DNA from: a virus | Reading direction: 5' to 3' (one strand) | Length of the DNA: 35,190 nucleotides | Virus record (IMG/VR): IMGVR_UViG_3300034102_002786 | Span: 82,413-117,602 of that record | Shown here: in pieces, positions 1 through 7,170 of the stretch | Position numbering within the stretch: the stretch's first letter is position 1 | How the letters are laid out: each line of letters starts with the position of its first letter | Position numbers and translations under genes: made by a program | The notes under the pieces: model-generated | Database searches by the model: none | The model's input: the letters and a program-made list of their open reading frames with translations, nothing else | Told to the model about the DNA's origin: nothing

Positions 1-2
1 AC

Positions 3-503
3 GCTACCCACATTTTTGCGTGTTCTTTGGAGAACGAATGGGATTATGAAGATTTGATAGGTAATGTTGATTCTGAACTTGGTTCTATTGAAGGTTATTC
101 AACTTACACAAAAAGTGACCCGAATGAATTAAGGTCATTTCCATCTCGTTCAATTTGTTCTATTGAGCGTGATTTTCAATACAAAGATTTCAGTTTAGAA
201 GTAGTTCTTACCGCTGTTGTACGTTCAGGTTACTATGAAGGTTGTAACTTAGATTGGCACGTTTGGTATGGTATCAATGGTAACCAATGTGATTTAGATG
301 ATATTGAAAGAACTTTGGAATGGGATACTAACCTTTCCAATTCACAACGATTAGCTTATTCTTTATTGGCTAACAAAAAAGCAGTAAAGATTACGGATGA
401 AATAGTAGAAGAAGTTGAGAAAGTGTTTGGTAACTATACCGATAAGTATGGAGTTACTGCCCGATTTTCAAATGGTGAAACAATTTATCATAAAGTTGCA
501 TAA
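3..503 (+). CDS. Hypothetical protein, 5' end cut by window
   Basis: The reading frame is open from base 3 to a TAA at 501-503, so the gene starts before this window. A TTG at 27 is the first possible internal start, but the upstream codons read through without a stop and I treat the gene as partial. The visible 166 residues are acidic and rich in Trp, Tyr and Asp, with a soluble C-terminal helix (EIVEEVEKVFGNYTDKYG). I do not recognise the family. It is followed one base later by the next gene, which suggests cotranscription. Confidence 0.7.
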   Translation, partial: ATHIFACSLENEWDYEDLIGNVDSELGSIEGYSTYTKSDPNELRSFPSRSICSIERDFQYKDFSLEVVLTAVVRSGYYEGCNLDWHVWYGINGNQCDLDDIERTLEWDTNLSNSQRLAYSLLANKKAVKITDEIVEEVEKVFGNYTDKYGVTARFSNGETIYHKVA

Positions 504-504
504 T

Positions 505-666
505 ATGAAATCAGTATTTGACATTAAAGTAACCACTGTAGGTGGAGATTCGTTTAACCTTAAAGGTGTTCCGTATTCTACGGTAACTCAATTATCATAT
601 CAGATATTGACGATTAAGAATATTGAGATTGTAAAAGAGTATTTCAAAAAAGAAACTAAATATTAA
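505..666 (+). CDS. Small hypothetical protein (53 aa)
   Basis: I chose the ATG at 505, which follows the upstream stop by one base, over an in-frame ATG at 415 lying inside the previous gene. The product begins MKSVFDIKVTTVGG and ends in a basic helix (VKEYFKKETKY). It has a predicted beta-strand N-terminus and no cysteine pair or membrane segment. The next gene starts four bases downstream. No family recognised. Confidence 0.6.
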   Translation: MKSVFDIKVTTVGGDSFNLKGVPYSTVTQLSYQILTIKNIEIVKEYFKKETKY

Positions 667-669
667 ACT

Positions 670-888
670 ATGGCTATTAAAAAGAAAGTGAGTAAGTCCA
701 CTATTGAAATTGACTTAACAGGACCTGATGGTAACGCATTTATGTTAATTGGTAGAGCTGGTAATTTAGCTAAGCAATTAGGATTGGACAAAGCTAAAAT
801 TCAAGCTGAAATGATGAGTGGTGATTACGAACATTTAGTAGCAACATTCGATAAGTATTTCGGACATTTTGTAACCTTATATAGATAA
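670..888 (+). CDS. Conserved small phage protein (72 aa)
   Basis: A short soluble protein with a basic start (MAIKKKVSK), a central GPDGNAFMLIGRAG segment and an end reading FDKYFGHFVTLYR. Proteins with this layout, ending in a FDKYFG-hydrophobic-LYR tail, occur in many large phages and have no assigned function; that is recalled from family knowledge and not shown by the sequence. It sits between two other tiny genes with gaps under 5 bases, so it is probably one cistron of a polycistronic early message. Confidence 0.75.
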   Translation: MAIKKKVSKSTIEIDLTGPDGNAFMLIGRAGNLAKQLGLDKAKIQAEMMSGDYEHLVATFDKYFGHFVTLYR

Positions 889-892
889 TACA

Positions 893-1234
893 ATGAGAAG
901 ATTTCGTTCACACTATCCACCTGTATCATTCCAAGGTACATTCAGTAACCAATGGTATGTTATATGTAGTTCCGATGGTGATGGTTGGGTAAAAGTAGAT
1001 AGGAGTTATAGATGGGATGAGTTGGAAAAGGTTTGGGATAAGATTGAGTATGGTGTTAAAGCTAAAGTAACTCCTGTTAAGAAAGAACGTAAGGAATATA
1101 AAGTAGCAGGTAGTAAAGGTAATACCTACAAAGTGATAAATGATGACGGTGTTTGGACTTGTAGTTGTCCTGCGCACGGTTTCGGACGTGGTAAAGATTG
1201 TAAACACATTGTTCAGATAAAAAATAAAAAATAA
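893..1234 (+). CDS. SWIM zinc-finger protein
   Basis: The C-terminus carries a SWIM-type zinc finger: Cys90-x-Cys92, a ten-residue spacer, then Cys103-x-His105, within CSCPAHGFGRGKDCKHI. SWIM domains bind one zinc and usually mediate DNA or protein contacts. The N-terminal ~60 residues are rich in Trp, Tyr and Arg and resemble no domain I can name; a Lys/Arg-rich linker (residues 61-75) joins the two parts. At 113 aa this is a small stand-alone SWIM protein, more plausibly a nucleic-acid or adaptor protein than an enzyme. It follows the preceding gene by 4 bases. Zinc binding is a family inference. Confidence 0.85.
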   Translation: MRRFRSHYPPVSFQGTFSNQWYVICSSDGDGWVKVDRSYRWDELEKVWDKIEYGVKAKVTPVKKERKEYKVAGSKGNTYKVINDDGVWTCSCPAHGFGRGKDCKHIVQIKNKK

Positions 1235-1238
1235 GTAT

Positions 1239-1484
1239 ATGAATTACAATTACACAGCGCCAAATGGCATTAGTTATTTTGAAGTAGAAGAAAGTAACCT
1301 GCGTGCAGAAAAATCTATGAGTGATTTTGGTGGAGCCAATATGTGGAACTTATATGTTAAAACTTCAAATGGCCGTTGGGAAGATGTACAATGGATGAAC
1401 GTATATAGGATTCAAGAGTTTTTCAAAACAAAACTTCCTGTATATAACGAACAAGAAAGTAAACAAAAATATTCATTAAAATAA
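1239..1484 (+). CDS. Hypothetical protein (81 aa)
   Basis: The ATG is preceded by an AAAATAAGTAT leader, the A-rich start context seen at many genes here. The product is aromatic-rich (YNYTAPNGISYFEVEE, GANMWNLYV, WEDVQWMNVYRIQEFF) and ends in a charged tail. It is probably a compact soluble protein. No family recognised. It lies in the same tightly spaced run as its neighbours. Confidence 0.65.
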   Translation: MNYNYTAPNGISYFEVEESNLRAEKSMSDFGGANMWNLYVKTSNGRWEDVQWMNVYRIQEFFKTKLPVYNEQESKQKYSLK

Positions 1485-1495
1485 AAATTAAAGTT

Positions 1496-1915
1496 ATGGG
1501 ATTTTTTAGTTGGAAAACAATGGACACTGATAAGAGTATCAGTAACGAATCCTCTGTTAGAGGTACATTCCGAGTTCAAATGATGGATGATAAAGGTAAT
1601 GTTTGGACCGAAGATAACTATGAAGGTTATGGTGTATTTGGTGGTAAGGATTATTATGAATTACTTGCCGAAATGAATGGAGTAACTTCAGATTTGAAAG
1701 GTGAGAAATATACCAATTATATGAGAGGTGAGGGTATTGGTATTGCTTTCAAAGAAAATGGAAGTGGTGACCATACATTCGCAGTTAAGTATCCTAACTT
1801 AGTAGAAGAAGCTAAGGGTTGGAGATACAATTACTATGGACCTGATAGTTGTGAATCACAGGGATACTTTTACGATGATGAAGATTACGATGGCGAAGAT
1901 GATTATGAATCATAA
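1496..1915 (+). CDS. Conserved phage protein, MGFFSWKT family
   Basis: The start MGFFSWKTMDTDKSI and the block YEGYGVFGGKDYYELLAEMN match a family of uncharacterised proteins I recall from many large phages, whose members begin MGFFSW and carry the YGVFGG block. The protein is 139 aa, acidic, and ends in a poly-acidic tail (DDEDYDGEDDYES). No catalytic motif is obvious. It is followed 11 bases later by a zinc-ribbon gene. Family membership is confident; function is unknown. Confidence 0.8.
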   Translation: MGFFSWKTMDTDKSISNESSVRGTFRVQMMDDKGNVWTEDNYEGYGVFGGKDYYELLAEMNGVTSDLKGEKYTNYMRGEGIGIAFKENGSGDHTFAVKYPNLVEEAKGWRYNYYGPDSCESQGYFYDDEDYDGEDDYES

Positions 1916-1926
1916 AATATAGTAGA

Positions 1927-2121
1927 ATGAAGAATACGCTTAAACAACGAACCTACAAATGTAAATGTGGGGCACTAACAAAGGAATATGTTTGGGATAA
2001 TGATTTGGATAAAACTAAAGTTAATTGTAGTGAATGTTCAAAGCAACTTACAAATAAAAATTTGGTAAGTACAAACATAAATTGGGCAGCTAGTATTAGA
2101 ACGCCAACAAAGAATAGATAA
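1927..2121 (+). CDS. Small zinc-ribbon protein
   Basis: A 64-aa protein with a Cys-x-Cys pair (CKCG, residues 12-15) and a Cys-x-x-Cys pair (CSEC, around residue 34), giving a plausible four-cysteine zinc ribbon, then a conserved-looking basic tail (SIRTPTKNR). Similar small zinc-ribbon proteins with this tail occur in other phages. It could contact nucleic acid or a host protein. It sits between two recognised phage families on one transcript. Confidence 0.7.
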   Translation: MKNTLKQRTYKCKCGALTKEYVWDNDLDKTKVNCSECSKQLTNKNLVSTNINWAASIRTPTKNR

Positions 2122-2153
2122 TAAATTATAAAATAAAAATTAAAAATTAAGTT

Positions 2154-2606
2154 ATGGGATTAGACATGTATTTAAGTAAAAAGACGTATGTAAAGTATTG
2201 GGAGCACAATGGTGATAACAATTATGATGTTAAGGTCACTAAAGCTGGTAACCCTACAAACATTAACCCAAAGAAGGTAAGTTATATTGTAGAAGAAGTT
2301 GGGTATTGGAGAAAAGCAAACGCCATTCATCAATGGTTTGTGGATAACTGCCAGGGTGGTGTTGATGATTGTAGAGATGCCTATGTTAGTAGAGAGAATT
2401 TAGAGCAATTACTTAACCTTTGTAAGATTGTTAGTATTGATAACGATAAAGCTGAACAATTACTACCAACTGCTTCCGGATTTTTCTTTGGTGGTACTGG
2501 TTATGATGAGTGGTACTATGAAGGTATTAATAGTACAATAGAAATTTTAGAAGAAGCTCTTAGTGATGGAGATGCTGATGAGTTTTCATATCATTCAAGT
2601 TGGTAA
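2154..2606 (+). CDS. Conserved phage protein, MGLDMY family
   Basis: The hallmarks are the start MGLDMYLSKK, the central RKANAIHQWFVDNCQ block and the GFFFGGTGYDEWYYEGI block. I recall this combination in a widespread uncharacterised family of phage and bacterial proteins, sometimes mislabelled as an enzyme in databases. At 150 aa it is close to the usual length. The invariant-looking His/Trp and Asp/Glu/Trp clusters suggest a real binding or catalytic site, but none is established. Its start follows an A-rich leader (AAAAATTAAGTT). The next gene encodes a second family of similar character. Confidence 0.8.
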   Translation: MGLDMYLSKKTYVKYWEHNGDNNYDVKVTKAGNPTNINPKKVSYIVEEVGYWRKANAIHQWFVDNCQGGVDDCRDAYVSRENLEQLLNLCKIVSIDNDKAEQLLPTASGFFFGGTGYDEWYYEGINSTIEILEEALSDGDADEFSYHSSW

Positions 2607-2624
2607 TATTAAAAACAAATTTAT

Positions 2625-3206
2625 ATGGGAGTAGATATATACGGCAGAAAGCCAATAGTAAAATCGGAAAGACCTGACCAAATAGATTATCAGGCTTCAA
2701 CCGATGACCAAAAACAAAAGTATTGGAATAAAGTAGATGAATGGGAAGAAGAAAATCCTGGCGTTTACTTTCGTTCTAATTGGTGGGGTTGGAGACCTAT
2801 TTGTATGTTATGTGAAATAGCAAACGATAAGTACAAACTCAAAATGAATATGGACCATTGGGGTTCAAATGATGGTAAAGGGCTTCGTACACAAAAGCAA
2901 TGTGATAAGTTAGCAGATGCATTGGAATTGATGTTGACTAATGATAGTGGTTACAATGAGTTTATGGCCGAAGATGATGACCGTATTCAGATAGTGATGG
3001 GTAGCTGGGTAAAGAGTGGTACAGGTCAATTCTATTCGGATGAGAACTTAGAATTGCAACAACAATATGAATATGGTACTATCCTTTACAACCCTATTGT
3101 TACAAAGAAAGGTGAGTTGGTTGAATCAGCTCATAGTTGTTCATTAGCACATATCAAGCGTTGGATTAATTTCCTTAGAGCTTGTGGTGGATTTAAAATT
3201 TGGTAA
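2625..3206 (+). CDS. Conserved phage protein, MGVDIYG family
   Basis: The start MGVDIYGRKP and the block NPGVYFRSNWWGWRPICML match another uncharacterised phage family often encoded beside the MGLDMY family, as it is here. The protein is 193 aa with a conserved C-terminal SLAHIKRWINFLRACGGF segment. No nucleotide-binding or metal motif is clear, although the Trp-rich core (NWWGWRP) is distinctive. Pairing with the previous gene suggests a shared but unknown role. Confidence 0.8.
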   Translation: MGVDIYGRKPIVKSERPDQIDYQASTDDQKQKYWNKVDEWEEENPGVYFRSNWWGWRPICMLCEIANDKYKLKMNMDHWGSNDGKGLRTQKQCDKLADALELMLTNDSGYNEFMAEDDDRIQIVMGSWVKSGTGQFYSDENLELQQQYEYGTILYNPIVTKKGELVESAHSCSLAHIKRWINFLRACGGFKIW

Positions 3207-3209
3207 GTT

Positions 3210-3617
3210 ATGGCAAAATTATTTGAAAGTGAATTTCACAAAGGAGTTATGGTAGCTGTGATTGAAGCCGGAGATTATCAGTATCAGGTCTTAGCACCAC
3301 TATTTAATGATTATGGATATGGATTTGTAGCGCCTGACCAAAAGTTGATATTCATTGATGGTAATCAACATAAATCAATATACAAAATCGTAGAGGCTCA
3401 CGAAGTAGCACATATCATTCTCAATCATACAGGTATTAAAGGACCAAACGATGAAGTTGAAGCAGATAGTTTGGCTATGGTATTGTTGAGAAAATATGGA
3501 TACTATGATGAAGCTAACATACTAATTCGTGAATTTAAAAAGAGACATGGTTATTCATATAACCACATTAAAAATAAACAAAATAAACTTAAAGCACATG
3601 CCTACACAAACTTTTGA
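3210..3617 (+). CDS. Putative zinc metallopeptidase, M78 (ImmA/IrrE)-like
   Basis: The protein has the gluzincin motif His64-Glu-x-x-His68 in EAHEVAHIILNH, followed by DEVEADSLAMVLL, which matches the position where ImmA/IrrE (M78) peptidases place their third zinc ligand and conserved Ala/Phe helix. M78 peptidases cleave repressors or regulate stress genes. At 135 aa it is a minimal catalytic domain with no helix-turn-helix. It precedes another gene by a 20-base overlap. It is one of four short HExxH proteins in this window. Its substrate cannot be inferred. Confidence 0.75.
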   Translation: MAKLFESEFHKGVMVAVIEAGDYQYQVLAPLFNDYGYGFVAPDQKLIFIDGNQHKSIYKIVEAHEVAHIILNHTGIKGPNDEVEADSLAMVLLRKYGYYDEANILIREFKKRHGYSYNHIKNKQNKLKAHAYTNF

Positions 3618-3882
3618 TTTTTTTATAGACCGTAAGGTAACAATTTGGCAAAGAGAGTTCCACACAATTAAAGCTGAATCTTTAGATGATGCTAAAGCAG
3701 AAATGGCAGCTCGTTTTCACGATAATATGTGTGTTGATACTTTCGATGAGCAAGAAACACTATTCGAAACAGAAGAGTATTTGGAGCCGGGTGATAATGG
3801 TGGTAACCCAACTGCCGAATTGTATAGTGAAGAAGATGGACAATTAATAACTACAAACATAGATTTGTTAGATTCAAAATAA
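3598..3882 (+). CDS. Hypothetical protein (94 aa)
   Basis: I chose the ATG at 3598, giving a start MPTQTFDFFIDRKVT; an in-frame ATG at 3529 would overlap the peptidase gene by nearly 90 bases. The overlap with the upstream gene is 20 bases. The segment FFIDRKVTIWQREFHTIKA looks like two beta strands followed by the helix SLDDAKAEMAARF, a strand-strand-helix pattern seen in small uncharacterised phage proteins. The C-terminal half is acidic. Confidence 0.65.
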   Translation: MPTQTFDFFIDRKVTIWQREFHTIKAESLDDAKAEMAARFHDNMCVDTFDEQETLFETEEYLEPGDNGGNPTAELYSEEDGQLITTNIDLLDSK

Positions 3883-3895
3883 TTTCGTATATTTG
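3864..3895 (+). promoter_or_regulatory. Bacteroidota-type promoter, class B
   Basis: A TTTG box at 3864-3867 is followed, 20 bases later, by TATATTTG at 3888-3895, matching the Bacteroidota consensus TTTG/TAnnTTTG. The segment ATTCAAAATAATTTCGTAT within it recurs almost exactly at 27241-27258. The -33 box lies inside the end of the preceding gene. The likely product is the transcript for the gene starting at 3909. Confidence 0.75.
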
Positions 3896-3908
3896 TAAAA
3901 ACCCCTTT

Positions 3909-4517
3909 ATGAAAAGATTAAGTAAAAACGATAAAGCATTCATTCAGTTTGTTAAGGATGAGTGTAAGAGATTGGGTATAAAGACCCATATTAAAGATGT
4001 GAAGTATGTAAAACTTTCCGGTAACATTAGATGTAGTGGATACTTTGATGATGTAGATGCTATCTTAGCATGTTCAATGGGTAAGTCGGATGGATTGGAA
4101 ATATTGGTACACGAATATTGTCACCTTACACAATGGCAAGATGGTTTGCATTTATGGAAAAAAGCAGGTAGAGCATTGCCTGTTATTGATGAGTGGTTGG
4201 AAGGTAAGTACAAAAGACCTCAAACGTTGGAAAACGCTTTCAATATCGCTATTCAGTTGGAAAGGGATAATGAAATGAGAAGTGTAAGAATGATTAACGA
4301 ATGGGGATTGAGTATTGATACCGATAAGTACATTAAGAAAGCTAATAGTTACTTGATGTTCTATAATTGGATGAAGCAAACTCGTAGATGGTGTAAACCA
4401 AACAATATGCCATACCACAATAAGAAAGTTGTAGCAGCAATGCCAACAAACTTTAAGTTGGATTATAGTAAGTTACCTAAAAGATTTGAAACAATTTATA
4501 GAGAAGAAAATATTTAA
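3909..4517 (+). CDS. Putative zinc metallopeptidase (HEYCH)
   Basis: A 202-aa protein with the gluzincin-type motif His68-Glu-Tyr-Cys-His72 in EILVHEYCHLTQWQDG. A downstream glutamate in the helical segment QLERDNEMRSVRM may be the third ligand. Proteins of this layout are annotated in phages as metallopeptidases of unknown substrate. The gene has its own class B promoter 14 bases upstream and an ACCCCTTT element just before the ATG. No signal peptide is visible, so it acts in the host cytoplasm. Confidence 0.75.
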   Translation: MKRLSKNDKAFIQFVKDECKRLGIKTHIKDVKYVKLSGNIRCSGYFDDVDAILACSMGKSDGLEILVHEYCHLTQWQDGLHLWKKAGRALPVIDEWLEGKYKRPQTLENAFNIAIQLERDNEMRSVRMINEWGLSIDTDKYIKKANSYLMFYNWMKQTRRWCKPNNMPYHNKKVVAAMPTNFKLDYSKLPKRFETIYREENI

Positions 4518-4518
4518 T

Positions 4519-4890
4519 ATGGGAAAACTAAAAGAAAAGTTACTCAATAACCTAACGCCGGAAGAAATGGATGAACGATTTGGAATTTCGGCATTTGAAT
4601 ATGTAGAATATATGGAAAATTACAAACAATACAAACAAGTATCACTATTTGATGATAATGGTGACCTAATGCCCAACGATGTATTAGATAAAATGCTCAT
4701 AGAAAGAGAGCAATTAGAAAACGAATATTATCAGCAATCTGAAATTGATGACATCAACGATAGTATAAAATTGAAGTACACAGATAATGATATTTTATAT
4801 GTATTAGATGGGTTGGCAGGACCCGTTTTGACCCGTATGATACTGGATAAATTAAGGGGTGTTTGGAATACCAAAAATGGTGTAGAATAG
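4519..4890 (+). CDS. Hypothetical protein (123 aa)
   Basis: I chose the ATG at 4519, one base after the preceding stop, over one at 4486. The product starts MGKLKEKLLNNLTPEEMDERFG, continues with an aromatic acidic helix, and ends in an amphipathic C-terminal helix (GPVLTRMILDKLRGVW). It is probably soluble and largely helical. No family recognised. It ends the unit begun by the promoter at 3864. Confidence 0.65.
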   Translation: MGKLKEKLLNNLTPEEMDERFGISAFEYVEYMENYKQYKQVSLFDDNGDLMPNDVLDKMLIEREQLENEYYQQSEIDDINDSIKLKYTDNDILYVLDGLAGPVLTRMILDKLRGVWNTKNGVE

Positions 4891-4996
4891 CCCGTTTTTA
4901 TTCGTTTCCTGATGGTTTTGGGTGCTGGGCTGGGTATTGACCTTATATTCAAAAAGACCCCCTAAAATCGGTTAAAAATGGCATAATATATATTGA

Positions 4997-5058
4997 ATTG
5001 ATAATCAACACGTTACGTGAGGTTTTTGAGACACCCGGCTAACGTGTTGATTATCAAT
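4997..5058. repeat. 19-base repeat family, copy pair A (inverted)
   Basis: The element TAACGTGTTGATTATCAAT occurs at 5040-5058 and its exact reverse complement at 4997-5015, separated by 24 bases. This is the only place where two copies face each other and both are perfect. The right copy is followed by AAAATTTTTTT and lies 31 bases before the -33 box of a class A promoter. It could be an operator for a regulator, an activator site, or a cruciform or hairpin. Confidence 0.85.
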
Positions 5059-5088
5059 AAAATTTTTTTGAAGATTTTTCCCTAAAAA

Positions 5089-5120
5089 TTTGGTAGTTTC
5101 GGGTATTATTTGTAGTTTTA
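5089..5120 (+). promoter_or_regulatory. Class A promoter
   Basis: TTTG at 5089-5092 and TAGTTTTA at 5113-5120 are separated by 20 bases, followed by CTATATAAAATTAAG. The -7 box deviates from TAnnTTTG but aligns with the TATCTTTACTATGTAATAAA promoters elsewhere in the window. The spacer begins GTAGTTTCGGGTATT, close to the spacer at 11350. It drives the genes from 5139. Confidence 0.7.
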
Positions 5121-5138
5121 CTATATAAAATTAAGATT

Positions 5139-5498
5139 ATGAGTTTACCTTTTGACCCGATTAGGGTATTTGAAACCGCTCCATTGATTGAGGGTTATGA
5201 TGTTATTAAAAATTCTTTCCCCGTTGTAGGTAAGTACACGGGTAGAGTTATTACTTACGCCGATGCAGTATATTCGGCATTGGAATCCTTAACTGAAGAT
5301 TATTCAGATTGGCCGGAAGACCAGGGGTTTGGTAGTTCAGATATGACCTATGCTCGTCAAAATTTCATTGATACAATGATTAGTTTGGCTAACCTTAATG
5401 GTTACTATACTACCGATTTCAAACCTTACTTAAAGGTTGTTGAATATTCGGAAGCTGAATATCACGAAACGATGTTGCGTAGGGAGCAAGGTATCTAA
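5139..5498 (+). CDS. Hypothetical protein (119 aa)
   Basis: First gene after a class A promoter, with leader AAAATTAAGATT before the ATG. The 119-aa product begins MSLPFDPIRVFETAP and is soluble, with a helical centre (SALESLTEDYSDWPEDQG) and an acidic C-terminus. No motif recognised. As a promoter-proximal gene it may be abundant early in infection; that is an inference. Confidence 0.7.
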   Translation: MSLPFDPIRVFETAPLIEGYDVIKNSFPVVGKYTGRVITYADAVYSALESLTEDYSDWPEDQGFGSSDMTYARQNFIDTMISLANLNGYYTTDFKPYLKVVEYSEAEYHETMLRREQGI

Positions 5499-5520
5499 TT
5501 AACAAATAAAAATTAAGTAT

Positions 5521-5817
5521 ATGAATAGTAATGTAACACAATATGAAATGGACGGTAGAAACCGAGTAGTTTCTGAATTAGAAAACGAATTCGCTGTATT
5601 GAATATATGCGATGTTTGGGATTGGTTCAAAGTTAGTTTGAATGTTGATATTATGGAATTGGATTGGAATGGTGAATGTGAACACATTCTAAAGTTTTGT
5701 GAAAATTTCAGATTGTATCTTTACGAAGTGCCTGGTGAAAACTTTTATGAGTGGGAAGGTATTGAGAAGGCAAAGAGTATGGGTTATAAAGGTGTAATAT
5801 TAAGTTCATTAAGTTAA
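5521..5817 (+). CDS. Hypothetical protein (98 aa)
   Basis: The ATG follows AAATAAAAATTAAGTAT, a start context shared word for word with the next gene. The product is acidic and has several Trp and Cys residues (CDVWDWF, ELDWNGECEHILKFCENF). The cysteines are not spaced like a zinc finger. No family recognised. Confidence 0.65.
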   Translation: MNSNVTQYEMDGRNRVVSELENEFAVLNICDVWDWFKVSLNVDIMELDWNGECEHILKFCENFRLYLYEVPGENFYEWEGIEKAKSMGYKGVILSSLS

Positions 5818-5835
5818 TAAATAAAAATTAAGTAT

Positions 5836-6075
5836 ATGGCAAATTTGTATGAAGTAGAAGGATTTTATGGTACCCGAAATAGAGGTACTATTTTTGTTTA
5901 CGAAACATACAGCGGTAAACGCTGGTATTGTGTTGAAGGTAGTTGTAATATCAATTGTACCTATGATGAGATTAACGAAGGATGTAACGTTGAGAGGTTA
6001 TCGGACATTGATACAATGAGTAGTAGAAATGGTATAAACTCGGTGAGAGAGTTATACGATTATGTAATAAGTTAA
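5836..6075 (+). CDS. Hypothetical protein (79 aa)
   Basis: The start context AAATAAAAATTAAGTAT is identical to that of the upstream gene, which may reflect duplication of the initiation region or selection for it. The product (MANLYEVEGFYGTRNRG) looks beta-rich for the first 45 residues, with three cysteines in CVEGSCNINC, then acidic. No family recognised. Confidence 0.65.
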   Translation: MANLYEVEGFYGTRNRGTIFVYETYSGKRWYCVEGSCNINCTYDEINEGCNVERLSDIDTMSSRNGINSVRELYDYVIS

Positions 6076-6086
6076 AAATAAATTTT

Positions 6087-6254
6087 ATGATACAACCAAA
6101 AGAAAGTAATTCAAAGAGCCACTTTTACATTTCTGTAACTAAAAGTGGTTTTCGTTTAGGTGCATGTTACGGATTATTTGTAGGTGACCTTTTCACAGCC
6201 GCTGTGTTATTCGCTGTAGCTGAAGTATTAGGAATAGCTGAAGAAATTTTTTAA
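6087..6254 (+). CDS. Small membrane protein (55 aa)
   Basis: The ATG at 6087 opens a 55-codon frame encoding MIQPKESNSKSHFYISVTKS followed by a hydrophobic stretch (residues ~24-50, LGACYGLFVGDLFTAAVLF and AVAEVLGIAEE). It is a likely single-pass or hairpin membrane protein. A 9-bp inverted repeat lies within the coding sequence at 6119-6148. The next gene starts two bases after the stop. Confidence 0.6.
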   Translation: MIQPKESNSKSHFYISVTKSGFRLGACYGLFVGDLFTAAVLFAVAEVLGIAEEIF

Positions 6255-6256
6255 AT

Positions 6257-6976
6257 ATGAAAAACTATCAAATAAAAGAAGTTAAAGATAGAGTGTTCGC
6301 TGTTATCATACCCAACCATTATGATAGGGCTATGACATTTTGTAGAGTACAGGAATTTTATGAATCACCTAACCCTGATTTTAGAGGTAAGCACTTTAAC
6401 ATTTGGGATTTTATTGAATGGTATAGTAAAGAGCATAGAGATGCTTTTACTTACGCATTTGATTGGGGTGGATTTAATATACCACTACCAATAGCTTGGG
6501 AATGTTACGAAGGTACTGAAAAACCTAAAAAGAAAAATGGGTTTGTAAATGGTGTTCGTTCTATGCCTGATAATTGGAAAAGTAAATGGGATGGTGTGAT
6601 GAAAGATATTGTATGGAATGTTCAAAGCCGTATGTTCAATAAAAAGAATAAAAGGGATATGAACGCTTATATTATTGGAGCTAACGATACTGAAAGTGAT
6701 ACTTTTATGCACGAAGTTTGTCATGGTTTATATTATACCAACAAAGAGTATAAGGAATTGATGGATGAAATTACCGATGCTATTCCTTTGGATATTCGTA
6801 TGAAATTCAGAAACAACCTAATAGATATGGGATATACCGATAGTGTGGTGTACGATGAGATTCAGGCGTATCTAACTTGGCATAGTGAGTACACAAAGTT
6901 CGCTCAAGGTGTATCTAAAAAGATTCTTAAACAATTAAACAAAGAATACCAAAAGGTGTTCAACAAATATTTATAG
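6257..6976 (+). CDS. Putative zinc metallopeptidase (HEVCH)
   Basis: A 239-aa protein with His152-Glu-Val-Cys-His156 in DTFMHEVCHGLYYTNKEY and a later acidic segment (YDEIQAYLTWHSEY) that may give the third ligand. The N-terminal 140 residues are aromatic-rich, with no domain I can name. It is the largest of four HExxH proteins in the window and shares the HExCH form with the one at 3909. It is probably cytoplasmic because no signal peptide is present. Peptidase activity is inferred from the motif alone. Confidence 0.7.
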   Translation: MKNYQIKEVKDRVFAVIIPNHYDRAMTFCRVQEFYESPNPDFRGKHFNIWDFIEWYSKEHRDAFTYAFDWGGFNIPLPIAWECYEGTEKPKKKNGFVNGVRSMPDNWKSKWDGVMKDIVWNVQSRMFNKKNKRDMNAYIIGANDTESDTFMHEVCHGLYYTNKEYKELMDEITDAIPLDIRMKFRNNLIDMGYTDSVVYDEIQAYLTWHSEYTKFAQGVSKKILKQLNKEYQKVFNKYL

Positions 6977-6978
6977 GT

Positions 6979-7170
6979 ATGGATGGATTAACAATTTTAT
7001 TGATATGGATTCTTCTAAGCTTTCCGATTGTAAGACACGTTAATAGGAGAATGGAAGAAACCGAAGATGACCTTAGATTTAGGACATCATTTCAATTAAT
7101 ATTATTCATTAGAGCCCAATTTGAAGTACCAAAATGGTATTTACTTAGGCTTATAAAATTATTAAAATGA
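6979..7170 (+). CDS. Small membrane-anchored protein (63 aa)
   Basis: The N-terminus MDGLTILLIWILLSFPIV is a clear hydrophobic segment followed by positive charges (RHVNRR), suggesting a single membrane anchor with the basic C-terminal part in the cytoplasm. It lies two bases after the metallopeptidase gene and overlaps the next gene by 4 bases (ATGA). No family recognised. Confidence 0.6.
   Translation: MDGLTILLIWILLSFPIVRHVNRRMEETEDDLRFRTSFQLILFIRAQFEVPKWYLLRLIKLLK

Larger units (their letters stand above)
4891..5138. other. Intergenic region with inverted repeat and promoter
   Basis: This 248-base gap contains no gene. It holds a perfect 19-base inverted repeat and a class A promoter, described separately. 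The first ~100 bases are GC-richer (GGTGCTGGGCTGGG) and show no convincing terminator. Confidence 0.6.

Noticed and set aside
415-503. In-frame ATG extension of the 505 gene
   Set aside because: It would overlap the previous gene by nearly 90 bases; the ATG at 505 directly after the stop is more likely.
926-1207. Long minus-strand frame opposite the SWIM gene
   Set aside because: It mirrors the coding strand and has no promoter or recognisable motif, as with the other minus-strand frames opposite + genes.
4917-4951. TTTG ... TATATTCA as a promoter
   Set aside because: The spacing of 23 bases and the weak -7 box make it unlikely.
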